Shown here: piece after piece, positions 30,925 to 37,361 of the stretch
Layout: the number at the start of each line of letters is the position of its first letter
How positions within the stretch are numbered: the first letter of the stretch is position 1
DNA from: Planctomycetota bacterium
GTDB taxonomy: Bacteria > Planctomycetota > Phycisphaerae > SM23-33
Length of the DNA stretch: 37,361 nucleotides
Reading direction: 5' to 3'
NCBI GenBank assembly: GCA_016235825.1
Contig: JACRIL010000120.1
Span: 1 to 37,361 of the forward strand
Notes under the pieces: generated by a model
What the model saw: the letters and a program-made list of their open reading frames with translations, nothing else
What the model was told of the DNA's origin: nothing
Database searches by the model: none
Translations under genes and position numbers: made by a program

Positions 30925-33354
30925 CTATTTCGTCGGGTCGGAAAGCCGGCCCATGAACAATATCTCACCGGTCGGAACGTGGCGAATAAGATATATAAAC
31001 GGATAATCGGCCTTGAATATCATGGGCTTTTCCTTTTCCGGTTCGGCGCTACTAAAAATACTGCCGCTGACGCCCGTTGCCGCGGCGGCCTCAGTCCCTT
31101 CCTCATCCACAACCACGAACGCCTTCTGAACCACCTTATCGATATATAATCCCCCTGCCACGTTTGCAGTTTCAGAAATGCCGGTAAAGTCCGCCAGTTC
31201 GCCTGTAAATGCGTCAACCATACCCATCGCCTTGAGCATTTCGCCGAGCGAGAACGAACCTTCGCAGGTGAACTTCGGGAACGTTACGATGACCTCGGCA
31301 TCGCGGGCCTTATCGAGGAGTTTTTTCACGCCGTCGGCGGTCAGCGTCTTTTCGAGCTTTGCCAGGCCGTCTTTTTGGGCCGGCAGAAGCACCGCCATAG
31401 ACATCTCGCCTCTCAGATACGGCATCTCGATCATTTGCAGATCGTCAGTTTGGGCGTAGTTGAATCTGGCGGTCAGGTGCATCATGTCCGTCTTGACGGG
31501 CTTGTCGGGCCGGGTGAAAAAATCTTCCTGTTTGGTATCCTCTTTTTTGAACTTGCTGCACCATTCAGCCTTGAAATAGACGGCGTTGGTTATGATCAGC
31601 CTGGTCAGGTAGCCAATGAATCCCTCTCCGATCAGGTTCTTGATCTTTCCCCTGGTCTTTTGTGAGACCCAGACGTTGATGGCCTTGCGGGAGGCCGGCT
31701 CGTTGGCAAAGTCCAGTTCGGCCAAGCCGGATAAAAAATTCAGCCTCGACACATTGTAGAATTTATCCTTCAGGTCATAGCCGTTCTGAATCCACAGCCG
31801 GTTTGCCATAGTAAGTTTGTATGCCGGAACGCCGGCATCGTCCTTGGCCGGATTGTTGAGCCTTTCCATCAGCGACTGGAACTCTTCGGGCAGTTTCTCG
31901 TTCTTGGAGTCCAGATGCAGGACATCGGCCATCTGACTGGCGGTTTTGCCCGCGGCTCCCACATAAGCCAGCGACAGGGCCACGTGGGCGCTTGCCGGCG
32001 AGAAAAAAAGATTGCCCATTTCCGCCTTGCCCAGCCTGCCGTACAGGTCAACGGCAAAGGCGTTGTTGCCCGAGACGACCGTTGACTGCGGCTGCGGTTT
32101 ATCGGCCGGTCGCGTGGCCACAGCCGGCTGCATGGCGGCGGTTACTTTTGGCAAGTCGTCCTGCGCGGCCGGAGATGCGCCTGACTGTTCCATATTGGCC
32201 AGGTCATCGCCGGTGGATATCACCAGCACGCCCTCCCTGATGGCGTAGCCGAGGCTGCTGTCGGTCTGGCCGGCCACCTCATCAAGCACGATCTCCAGCA
32301 ACTTTCGAACAGGAATATTGGAGAGCCTCACGTCGATCTTGTCGTCCGGTTTGATGCCGGCCTGCTTCAACGCGCCCCAGCGGACGTGGATGTTCAGGCC
32401 CGACTGGTCCCGGATAAATTCCATTGCCTCCTTGAGGCTCTTGCCGGCCAGCCGGGCCTCCTTGACCTCCGCAGCGAGTTTATGCCTGGCCGCGACGCTC
32501 AGAGGGCCGGCATCGACGTAATTCTGGAGTTTGCGGGCCTCGCGAAGATTTTTCAGCAGCGCCAGTATCTTTCCGTGGTTTTCAGGGATCTGCGAAATAA
32601 TCAGGCACCCGTTCAATTCCGTCATGCTCCCCGTGCCGTCCACCCAGGAATTGGATGCCACGAAAGTTTGAATTAAATTCGATATTCTATTGATCATTTC
32701 CTCCCGTGTCGGTCTGTTGCTGTCTAAACTCTTCAGGTATCTTTCCTCATTTGACGCGCTGGTCAGAAAGTCAGCCACAGGCGTATTGGAAACAGGCATA
32801 TCCTTTATCAGATCGCGGATATTGTATGCCTTGGGCGGGCCCTTATCCTTCGCCAGGTTTTCCGTTGTGGATATCTCAATGATGCCGTCCCGGATAATGT
32901 AGTCGATATTAGCCGTTGTTCCGCCGGAGACATCTGCCAGGCTTTCTTCGAGACACTTTCGTACAGAGACATTTTTCATGGAGACGTTCAACAGTTTGTC
33001 TCTTCCGATGCCGGCGGCACTAAGCGCCGGCCAGCGGGCGTTAATATTCAGGTCGCCCCGCTCTCGCAGGAATTCTATGGCCTCCCCGAATTGCATCCCT
33101 TGCAGCGGCGCATCCTTGACTATCTTCCCCAGGTTTCTGACCATCGCCCGGTCCTGCTCTGACAATTCCTGAACGGACTCGACGCCGAACCTGTAAAGGT
33201 CTTTGGGGCGCATATCCGCCAGATCGCTCTGGCCTGGAACCCTGGCGGGCGCTGCCGCCGCCGGACTGAGCGGGGCGTTTTGGGGTTCCTCGGTGCAGGC
33301 CGGCAGCATGATTGACGCAGCCAGAACCGCCGGCAGGATCATCCGTTTCAGCAT
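30925..33354 (-). CDS. Lipoprotein with two STN-like domains fused to an inhibitory-type serpin
   Basis: This encodes 809 residues from ATG 33354, with AAGGAG 6 nt upstream. The signal ends in the lipobox LPAC. Two related STN-like modules follow (about 75-165: FGEAIEFLRERGDLNINARW...; about 300-395: LKEAMEFIRDQSGLNIHVRW...), each ending in an R-[DE]-G-x-[IL]-x-IST strand. After a Pro/Ala/Thr linker comes a full serpin of about 381 residues (429-809). Serpin hallmarks: TNAVYFKAEW, the hinge EEGTEAAAAT (P17-P8) with small residues as in inhibitory serpins, and FKADYPFIYLI plus GEILFMGRLSDP at the end. By counting from the hinge, P1 is near Phe (SIF-SS), but the loop after it is about 5 residues longer than in alpha-1-antitrypsin. 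It is predicted to trap a serine or cysteine protease at the cell envelope. Confidence 0.93.
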   Translation of the reverse strand: MLKRMILPAVLAASIMLPACTEEPQNAPLSPAAAAPARVPGQSDLADMRPKDLYRFGVESVQELSEQDRAMVRNLGKIVKDAPLQGMQFGEAIEFLRERGDLNINARWPALSAAGIGRDKLLNVSMKNVSVRKCLEESLADVSGGTTANIDYIIRDGIIEISTTENLAKDKGPPKAYNIRDLIKDMPVSNTPVADFLTSASNEERYLKSLDSNRPTREEMINRISNLIQTFVASNSWVDGTGSMTELNGCLIISQIPENHGKILALLKNLREARKLQNYVDAGPLSVAARHKLAAEVKEARLAGKSLKEAMEFIRDQSGLNIHVRWGALKQAGIKPDDKIDVRLSNIPVRKLLEIVLDEVAGQTDSSLGYAIREGVLVISTGDDLANMEQSGASPAAQDDLPKVTAAMQPAVATRPADKPQPQSTVVSGNNAFAVDLYGRLGKAEMGNLFFSPASAHVALSLAYVGAAGKTASQMADVLHLDSKNEKLPEEFQSLMERLNNPAKDDAGVPAYKLTMANRLWIQNGYDLKDKFYNVSRLNFLSGLAELDFANEPASRKAINVWVSQKTRGKIKNLIGEGFIGYLTRLIITNAVYFKAEWCSKFKKEDTKQEDFFTRPDKPVKTDMMHLTARFNYAQTDDLQMIEMPYLRGEMSMAVLLPAQKDGLAKLEKTLTADGVKKLLDKARDAEVIVTFPKFTCEGSFSLGEMLKAMGMVDAFTGELADFTGISETANVAGGLYIDKVVQKAFVVVDEEGTEAAAATGVSGSIFSSAEPEKEKPMIFKADYPFIYLIRHVPTGEILFMGRLSDPTK

Positions 33355-33463
33355 GGCCGTCTCCTTCACGATATCGGGTGTTTCTCCGAAACCTTGTCGC
33401 AACCTCCCTTATAACAATTTCACATAAACATTCCAAAAAATTGCGACATCCGGATTTCGTTGC

Positions 33464-33506
33464 GTGGCGAATCAGGTATATGAACGGGTGATCGGCCTTG
33501 AAGACC
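33464..33506 (-). pseudogene. Relic of a second serpin 3' end
   Basis: The 43 bp from 33464 match 30979-31021 inside the intact serpin gene at 36 positions. The minus-strand translation is KVFKADHPFIYLIRHAT, which corresponds to MIFKADYPFIYLIRHVP near the serpin C-terminus. The reading then diverges. No other part of a serpin is found nearby, so this is a remnant of a duplicated or replaced gene. Confidence 0.75.
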
Positions 33507-33510
33507 TTGT

Positions 33511-33549
33511 GCGGGGCCTGCACCAAAATCCATGGTGTCGCGGCCCCGC
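33511..33549 (-). terminator. Hairpin after the exported helical protein gene
   Basis: GCGGGGCC/GGCCCCGC with an inner GCACCA/TGGTG stem. It is placed 20 nt after the stop codon at 33569 on the minus strand. There is no T-tract, so it is a weak or Rho-assisted terminator candidate. Confidence 0.4.
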
Positions 33550-33568
33550 GCAGGCTATGAAACTGTCT

Positions 33569-34504
33569 CTACGGTTTACAGCTCGGTGGCGGCTTCTTTT
33601 CGAGGGTCTCAAGGTCCTTCTCCATCTTGGCCAACAACTCTTTTTCGGCATCGGTTTCGCCGCGGTCTCCGACCAGATGGATGTAGGATTTGCCGGCCTT
33701 ATAACTGACAAGGGCATACAAACCACCGCTCGGATAGTCCAAGGGTATATTCTGGATCTCAAGATCTTTGGCGATTGCCAGCTTGTATGCTTCGAGGTAA
33801 GAAGGGACGGCCTTGGCCGTCCAGTAATCCTCGATCAACTTTTTGACGCGAGTTTTCATTTTAGCGTCATTGCCCCTGAAGTACCACAGCAGATGGGGCA
33901 TCGCCTCGACGATCTGCGCCCGCAACTCTTTTGCGGCGGTATCGCGAACCTGCATGTCCTTGCTGCCAAGTTTTTCGATGAGGGGCCCGATTTTTATGGC
34001 GTTTCTTTGTTTCTCCATCAGCGTTAGTTCTGTCGCGGCAGGCGTATCGCCTGGAATCAACCCGATCTTGTCCGATATTTCCGCTCCGCGCTCAAGTATG
34101 GAGGCAAGTTCCATGTGATACAGGCCGTTTTTGCCGTCCATCTCAATGGCCTTGCGGATGTTCGCCAGGGCTTCCCTTACATGGGCAATCAACTGTTCCT
34201 CGGTCGGCGGGGTAACCTTGGCTTTGATAATGGGGGGCATCACCCTCGGCAATGTTTGGGCTACATCGCCTTTATGATCTATCAACAATGAAGTCGTCTT
34301 CTCTGAAAAGGCCAAGAAATGTATCCGGCCAAGCGTGTAATAGCCGTTGGCATCTTTGGCGTGATCATTGATGTAGGTCGTTACATCCGTGATTAACTTC
34401 TCCACCGGAACTGCTGCTCCTTCAGGCGGTTTCGCAGCCATCGCCAGTCCGGTCAGACCAAGTGCTGCCGCCAGGATCACGCTACCGATTCTCTTTGCTT
34501 TCAT
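33569..34504 (-). CDS. Exported helical (TPR/HEAT-like) protein of unknown function
   Basis: This encodes 311 residues from ATG 34504, with AAGGAG 9 nt upstream. The signal peptide is MKAKRIGSVILAAALGLTGLAMA. The mature part is mostly helical. A TPR-like stretch (about 45-145: DANGYYTLGRIHFLAF..., ANIRKAIEMDGKNGLYHMEL) is followed by a HEAT-like block (about 175-215: LIEKLGSKDMQVRDTAAKEL) and a short C-terminal domain with beta strands (GGLYALVSYKAGKSYIHLVGDRGE). I do not recognise the family. It lies upstream of the serpin on the same strand, but the hairpin and serpin relic between them suggest separate transcription. Confidence 0.85.
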   Translation of the reverse strand: MKAKRIGSVILAAALGLTGLAMAAKPPEGAAVPVEKLITDVTTYINDHAKDANGYYTLGRIHFLAFSEKTTSLLIDHKGDVAQTLPRVMPPIIKAKVTPPTEEQLIAHVREALANIRKAIEMDGKNGLYHMELASILERGAEISDKIGLIPGDTPAATELTLMEKQRNAIKIGPLIEKLGSKDMQVRDTAAKELRAQIVEAMPHLLWYFRGNDAKMKTRVKKLIEDYWTAKAVPSYLEAYKLAIAKDLEIQNIPLDYPSGGLYALVSYKAGKSYIHLVGDRGETDAEKELLAKMEKDLETLEKKPPPSCKP

Positions 34505-34639
34505 CTGATTCTTCTCCTTGCCATTTTAAAGGCTGTTCTCGGCTGGCCGGCCCGCCTGACCTTCAAGCGGCGATTCCAGCCTTTCTCTCTCTATTTGACG
34601 AACATATCAAGAAAAAGTTCCCGAATTCTGCAAATTATT

Positions 34640-34651
34640 TTACACGTGTAA
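34640..34651. promoter_or_regulatory. Perfect 12-bp palindrome between divergent genes
   Basis: TTACACGTGTAA is a perfect inverted repeat, in the AT-rich centre of the 244-bp intergenic region between the exported helical protein (minus) and the Spy-like protein (plus). It is operator-like; no regulator can be assigned. Confidence 0.4.
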
Positions 34652-34748
34652 CCATCCGCCGGGTTAGACCCACAATCCAGTCGGAAGGCCTCGAATAAGC
34701 ACGGGCGCGTCGCCCGCATTTCGCAGGCCGCCAATTGGGAGATAGGAC

Positions 34749-35261
34749 ATGAAAAAGCGAATTTTAATCACTGGAGTCGTGGGAGCGGGGATTCTGGGCC
34801 TGCTGGTCGTGCCGCTGCTGGCCGGCGAGACGGGCGGCGAAGGGGCAAGCTGGAAGGAGCGCCTTGCCGCCACGCCGCTGGGCAGGCTGATAACGGGCAA
34901 CTTCGGCCGGGCCATAGCGCTCAAGGACAAGCTCAACCTCACCGACGAACAGCAGCAGAAGATCCGCGAGATCGTCCAGACCAACAAGGCCGAACTGGCC
35001 CAGGTTGTCCAGCCGGTCGTCGAGAAGAAGCGCGCCCTCCGCCAGGCCGTGCTGGCCGAGAACGCCGATGAAAAGGCCATCCGCGCCGCGGCCGACGAAC
35101 TCGGCAAGGCCGCCGGCGACGCGGCTGTGGCTATCTCGAAGGTCGCAAAGCAGGTCCGGGCCGTCCTGACGCCCGAGCAGATCGAGATGATCAAGCAGTG
35201 CCGCACCGAGAACGACCAGTCCGTCGACCAGTTCTTACAGGAAAGCGCCGCGCCGAAATGA
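34749..35261 (+). CDS. Spy/CpxP-like periplasmic protein
   Basis: This encodes 170 residues from ATG 34749 with GGGAG and AGGA upstream. The signal peptide is MKKRILITGVVGAGILGLLV. The body is helical with LTXXQ-type motifs: LKDKLNLTDEQQQKIREIV and, near the end, VRAVLTPEQIEMIKQC. These are the repeats of the Spy/CpxP/ZraP group of ATP-independent periplasmic chaperones or metal-stress sensors. The same motif recurs in the third gene of the downstream sigma factor operon (36306). Whether it is part of the sigma regulon is inferred. Confidence 0.85.
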   Translation: MKKRILITGVVGAGILGLLVVPLLAGETGGEGASWKERLAATPLGRLITGNFGRAIALKDKLNLTDEQQQKIREIVQTNKAELAQVVQPVVEKKRALRQAVLAENADEKAIRAAADELGKAAGDAAVAISKVAKQVRAVLTPEQIEMIKQCRTENDQSVDQFLQESAAPK

Positions 35262-35334
35262 CCGCCATTGCATGGACATTCCGTGCTGCCTCAAGCCGCC
35301 GGCCCGCCCGAAACTGGACGGGCTTGCGGCATGC

Positions 35335-35399
35335 TTGTGGTGCAGGCATCCTGCCTGCGAAAGAAAAAGAGAATTGCAGGCGAGACGCCCGCACCACAA
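35335..35399. repeat. Short palindromic element 3 with terminal inverted repeats
   Basis: TTGTGGTGC (35335-35343) and GCACCACAA (35391-35399) are perfect 9-bp inverted repeats. They enclose CAGGCATCCTGCCTG and CAGGCGAGACGCCCG modules, the same central words (CATCCT, GAGAC) as in elements 1 and 2. It lies between the Spy-like gene and the sigma factor gene. It is open in the sigma factor frame, which creates a false N-terminal extension. Confidence 0.65.
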
Positions 35400-35479
35400 A
35401 AAGTCAGACATTACCTGATAGTTTCCCCGCAACTAAGGGATTACTTTCGGACCTGTGGCTTGACGCCGCCCGGCGCGAT

Positions 35480-36055
35480 ATGATTGCCCGCAACGTGGAC
35501 AGCCAGAAAATCCAGGACCTTCAGGACATCCAGGCGTGCCTGGCCGGCGACGGTGCGGCCTACGAGGCCATCGTCAGGCGGCACCAGTCCGCCATCGCCC
35601 GGCGGATGTGGCGGTTCACACGCGACAGGAGCGACCTGGAGGAACTGGTGCACGAGACGTTCGTGCAGGCGTACATGGGCCTGCGGAATTTTCGCGGCGA
35701 GGCGCCGTTTGAGCACTGGCTCAACCGCATCGCCACGCGGGTAGGCTACAGCCACTGGAAGGTCCGCAGCGAGCGGGCCTCGCACCCGACGGTGTCGCTG
35801 GCCGACTGGGACGGCGCCGGGCCGGACGACACCCAAAAGGTCGATTCTCGCGATGCCGCCGAGGCCCTGCACAGCCTGCTTGCCGCCCTGCCGCCGCGAG
35901 ACCGCCTGGTGCTGACGCTGCTTTACATCGAGGAGCGGCCGGTCAGCGAGGCGGCCGACCTGGCCGGCTGGACCGAGACGATGGTAAAGGTCCAGGCCTT
36001 CCGGGCCAGAAAAAAACTTAAAGCCGTTATCGAGCACCGGGAGAAAAAATCATGA
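35480..36055 (+). CDS. ECF-type RNA polymerase sigma factor
   Basis: This encodes 191 residues from ATG 35480. No SD is evident; the frame is open back to 35198 only through repeat sequence. Sigma region 2 is clear (AYEAIVRRHQSAIARRMWRFTRDRSDLEELVHETFVQAYMGL; a DLEELVHETFV core), then FRGEAPFEHWLNRIATRVGY, and region 4 (LAALPPRDRLVLTLLYIEERPVSEAADLAGWTETMVKVQAFRARKKL) with a helix-turn-helix. It is about the usual ECF length. The stop overlaps the next ATG by the ATGA junction, so the downstream membrane protein is translationally coupled, as with anti-sigma factors. Confidence 0.95.
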   Translation: MIARNVDSQKIQDLQDIQACLAGDGAAYEAIVRRHQSAIARRMWRFTRDRSDLEELVHETFVQAYMGLRNFRGEAPFEHWLNRIATRVGYSHWKVRSERASHPTVSLADWDGAGPDDTQKVDSRDAAEALHSLLAALPPRDRLVLTLLYIEERPVSEAADLAGWTETMVKVQAFRARKKLKAVIEHREKKS

Positions 36056-36309
36056 ACGAGATCGAATTCATACGAAAGTTGTCCGCCGCCGCGAAGGCGG
36101 ACTCCCCGCCGCCCATAGACGTGGCCGCGTCCGTCATGCGGGAGATATGCCTGGCCAGGCCGCAGCGCGAGACGCTCTTCTGGCTTCTGGCCGGCGCATC
36201 GAGCATCGCCGCGGCGGCAGTGGTGGCCGTGATGGCACTTGTGTCATGGTCCGGCGCGACGGACCCGATGAATTCCATCTTCAGCGGCTTCGCGATGGTG
36301 ATGCCATGA
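36052..36309 (+). CDS. Small single-pass membrane protein, probable anti-sigma factor
   Basis: This encodes 85 residues; ATG 36052 overlaps the sigma factor stop (ATGA). A cytoplasmic N-terminus of about 40 residues (FIRKLSAAAKADSPPPIDVAASVM) precedes one hydrophobic helix at about 44-66 (FWLLAGASSIAAAAVVAVMAL) and a short tail. There is no ZAS zinc motif (HxxxCxxC). The role is inferred from its position between an ECF sigma factor and a Spy-like protein and from its topology. Confidence 0.8.
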   Translation: MNEIEFIRKLSAAAKADSPPPIDVAASVMREICLARPQRETLFWLLAGASSIAAAAVVAVMALVSWSGATDPMNSIFSGFAMVMP

Positions 36310-36791
36310 CGCAGACCGCCAACCTGCCGATAGACAATGTCAAACCGGCCCCGCCTCCGCCCCAACGCAGGTGGTGGCTGAAAATCCTGCTGGTCGTTGC
36401 GATCTTCCTGAGCGGCGCGGTAGCGGGCGGCGGGCTGACGGTTCTCTACATAGTCAAGCGCGTCAAATACGCCATCGCGCACCCGCAGGACGCCCCCGTG
36501 AAGCTGGCGGACAGGCTCAAACAGAAGCTCGACCTCTCCGACGAGCAGACGGCCAAAGCGCAGTCGATAATCGCCGAGAGGCAGGCCGCCCTGCAGGACA
36601 TCCGCAGGCAGGCCCAGCCGCAGATCGACGAGCAGATAGCCTTGCTGCGAACGCAGGTAAAGCAGGTCCTCAATGAAACCCAGGCCGCCCAGTGGGACAT
36701 CCTGTTGGATGATTTGATAAAGAACTGGCTGCCCAGGCTGCCCGAGACCGCCCCGGCAAACGCGCCGGCGACGCGGCCCGCCGCGCCATGA
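36306..36791 (+). CDS. Membrane-anchored Spy/CpxP-like protein
   Basis: This encodes 161 residues; ATG 36306 overlaps the previous stop by ATGA. A cytoplasmic Pro-rich start (KPAPPPPQRRWW) precedes a membrane helix (LKILLVVAIFLSGAVAGGGLTVLYIV), then a helical extracytoplasmic domain with the Spy-type LKQKLDLSDEQTAKAQSII motif. The tail is PATRPAAP, a Thr-Arg-Pro linker typical of this genome. It is probably the stress-sensing third component of the sigma/anti-sigma unit. The same motif occurs in the gene at 34749. Confidence 0.85.
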   Translation: MTQTANLPIDNVKPAPPPPQRRWWLKILLVVAIFLSGAVAGGGLTVLYIVKRVKYAIAHPQDAPVKLADRLKQKLDLSDEQTAKAQSIIAERQAALQDIRRQAQPQIDEQIALLRTQVKQVLNETQAAQWDILLDDLIKNWLPRLPETAPANAPATRPAAP

Positions 36792-36820
36792 TATTCCCCA
36801 GTCTGGAATTTGCCCCGATT

Positions 36821-36940
36821 GGCGGCACCCTCAAGCGAAGCTGCCATGCAGCGGCTTGGGGGTGTTTGCGAACTTCATCCACATGAAAACAACCACCCCC
36901 AAGCTTCACTTCGTTTCGTTTGAGGGTGCCACCAGCCGCC
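36821..36940. repeat. Inverted repeat element (CTCAAGCGAAGC / CTTGGGGGTG family)
   Basis: The outer arms GGCACCCTCAAGCGAAGC (36824-36841) and GTTTCGTTTGAGGGTGCC (36913-36930), and the inner arms GCGGCTTGGGGGTGTTT (36851-36867) and AACCACCCCCAAGCTT (about 36890-36905), fold into one long hairpin. The left half matches the single arm in the M14 peptidase gene (23389-23441). Confidence 0.7.
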
Positions 36941-37361
36941 ACACCGCTTTCCGCAAAATGATTCAGGACAAAGCTTGTTGTTATCTGCACATCAAACAAA
37001 TCAATGTAATCTTGCGTATTCTGCGCCGCCGCTATTGAGGCCCACAGGGCCGGCAGGATTGTAGCCCAGGGTGAAGCGCGTGCGCCGTCAGGCGAACGAG
37101 CGAAACCCCGGGAAAAGTCGTCATTCATCCTTGTCCATAATTTTCGATCCCGCCACAGGCAGAAGCAACTATTCTGTAGAAAACCCACGCCAATATTTTT
37201 TGACAAGATATTTACCTGCTATAGCAGCCCGTTGAAAAAGTCTCTTTACAGTAGCATGGACGTCTCGTCCATGAGTATCAGGGGCGTCTCGCCCCTGAAA
37301 TGCCCAGAAAACAGCAAAATCCACGGCCAAGATGGCCGTGATACTCATGGGCAAGATGCCC
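36941..37361. other. Non-coding tail region with repeats
   Basis: No supported gene follows the Spy-like gene. 37061-37112 holds GTAGCCCAGGGTGAAGCG...GCGAAACCCCGGG, a third type of imperfect inverted repeat. 37222-37361 starts palindromic element 4 (TAGCAGCCCGTTGAAAAAG) with modules TGGACGTCTCGTCCA, CAGGGGCGTCTCGCCCCTG, CACGGCCAAGATGGCCGTG and GGGCAAGATGCCC; it is cut by the window edge. The short frames here are low-complexity shadows of these repeats. Confidence 0.6.

Noticed and set aside
35198..35479. N-terminal extension of the sigma factor
   Set aside because: The frame runs through palindromic element 3 and overlaps the Spy-like gene; the sigma fold starts after ATG 35480.
1..37361. 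tRNA, rRNA or integrase/attachment sites
   Set aside because: I looked for T-loop motifs and conserved rRNA words on both strands and found none; no integrase or transposase gene is present.

Overview
The window looks like a chromosomal segment of a GC-rich planctomycete, most likely of the class Phycisphaerae. The evidence is the combination of a very large MoxR/DUF58/von Willebrand (VWA) operon with squalene-cyclase-like toroid proteins and a PQQ-propeller/TPR protein, many exported or lipid-anchored proteins with Thr-Arg-Pro-Ala / Thr-Ala-Pro-Ala linkers, secretin-N-like (STN-like) domains on HEAT and serpin proteins, and abundant short palindromic intergenic repeats. The taxon is an inference; there is no rRNA or marker gene here.

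Positions 1-19562 (all minus strand) form one nine-gene block, read from right to left: a 1577-residue exported TPR/PQQ-like propeller protein, two tandem alpha-alpha toroid (squalene-cyclase-like) proteins, a MoxR AAA+ ATPase, a DUF58 protein, a BatA-type VWA membrane protein, a second VWA/glutamine-amidotransferase-like membrane protein, a DUF4175-like membrane protein, and a coiled-coil exported protein carrying a GKPSD x16 minisatellite that runs off the left edge. Gaps are mostly short, and the first junction is 1 nt. MoxR plus VWA partners usually act as a chaperone-like machine on envelope or metal-dependent complexes; here the added toroid, propeller and coiled-coil parts suggest a larger, uncharacterised envelope assembly.

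Positions 19563-24532: a divergent intergenic region with a perfect 16-bp palindrome; two paralogous DnaJ-type four-CxxC zinc proteins; a family 2 glycosyltransferase with an apparently leaderless promoter; an M14 (MpaA-like) peptidase whose 5' end has absorbed a dispersed repeat; a stand-alone LigD-type 3'-phosphoesterase domain; and a small TPR lipoprotein.

Positions 24591-30736: an exported HEAT-repeat protein with exact 93-bp internal duplications, a decayed group II intron 3' end, a GT4 glycosyltransferase and MraY/WecA-type phosphoglycosyltransferase pair (cell-surface polysaccharide), and a calcineurin-type phosphoesterase.

Positions 30925-36791: a lipoprotein fusing two STN-like domains to an inhibitory-type serpin, a relic of a second serpin 3' end, an exported helical protein, a Spy/CpxP-like protein, and a translationally coupled ECF sigma factor / small membrane protein (likely anti-sigma) / Spy-like protein operon. 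Positions 36792-37361 hold no gene but three families of inverted repeats.

I see no tRNA, rRNA, CRISPR array, transposase or prophage gene in the window.
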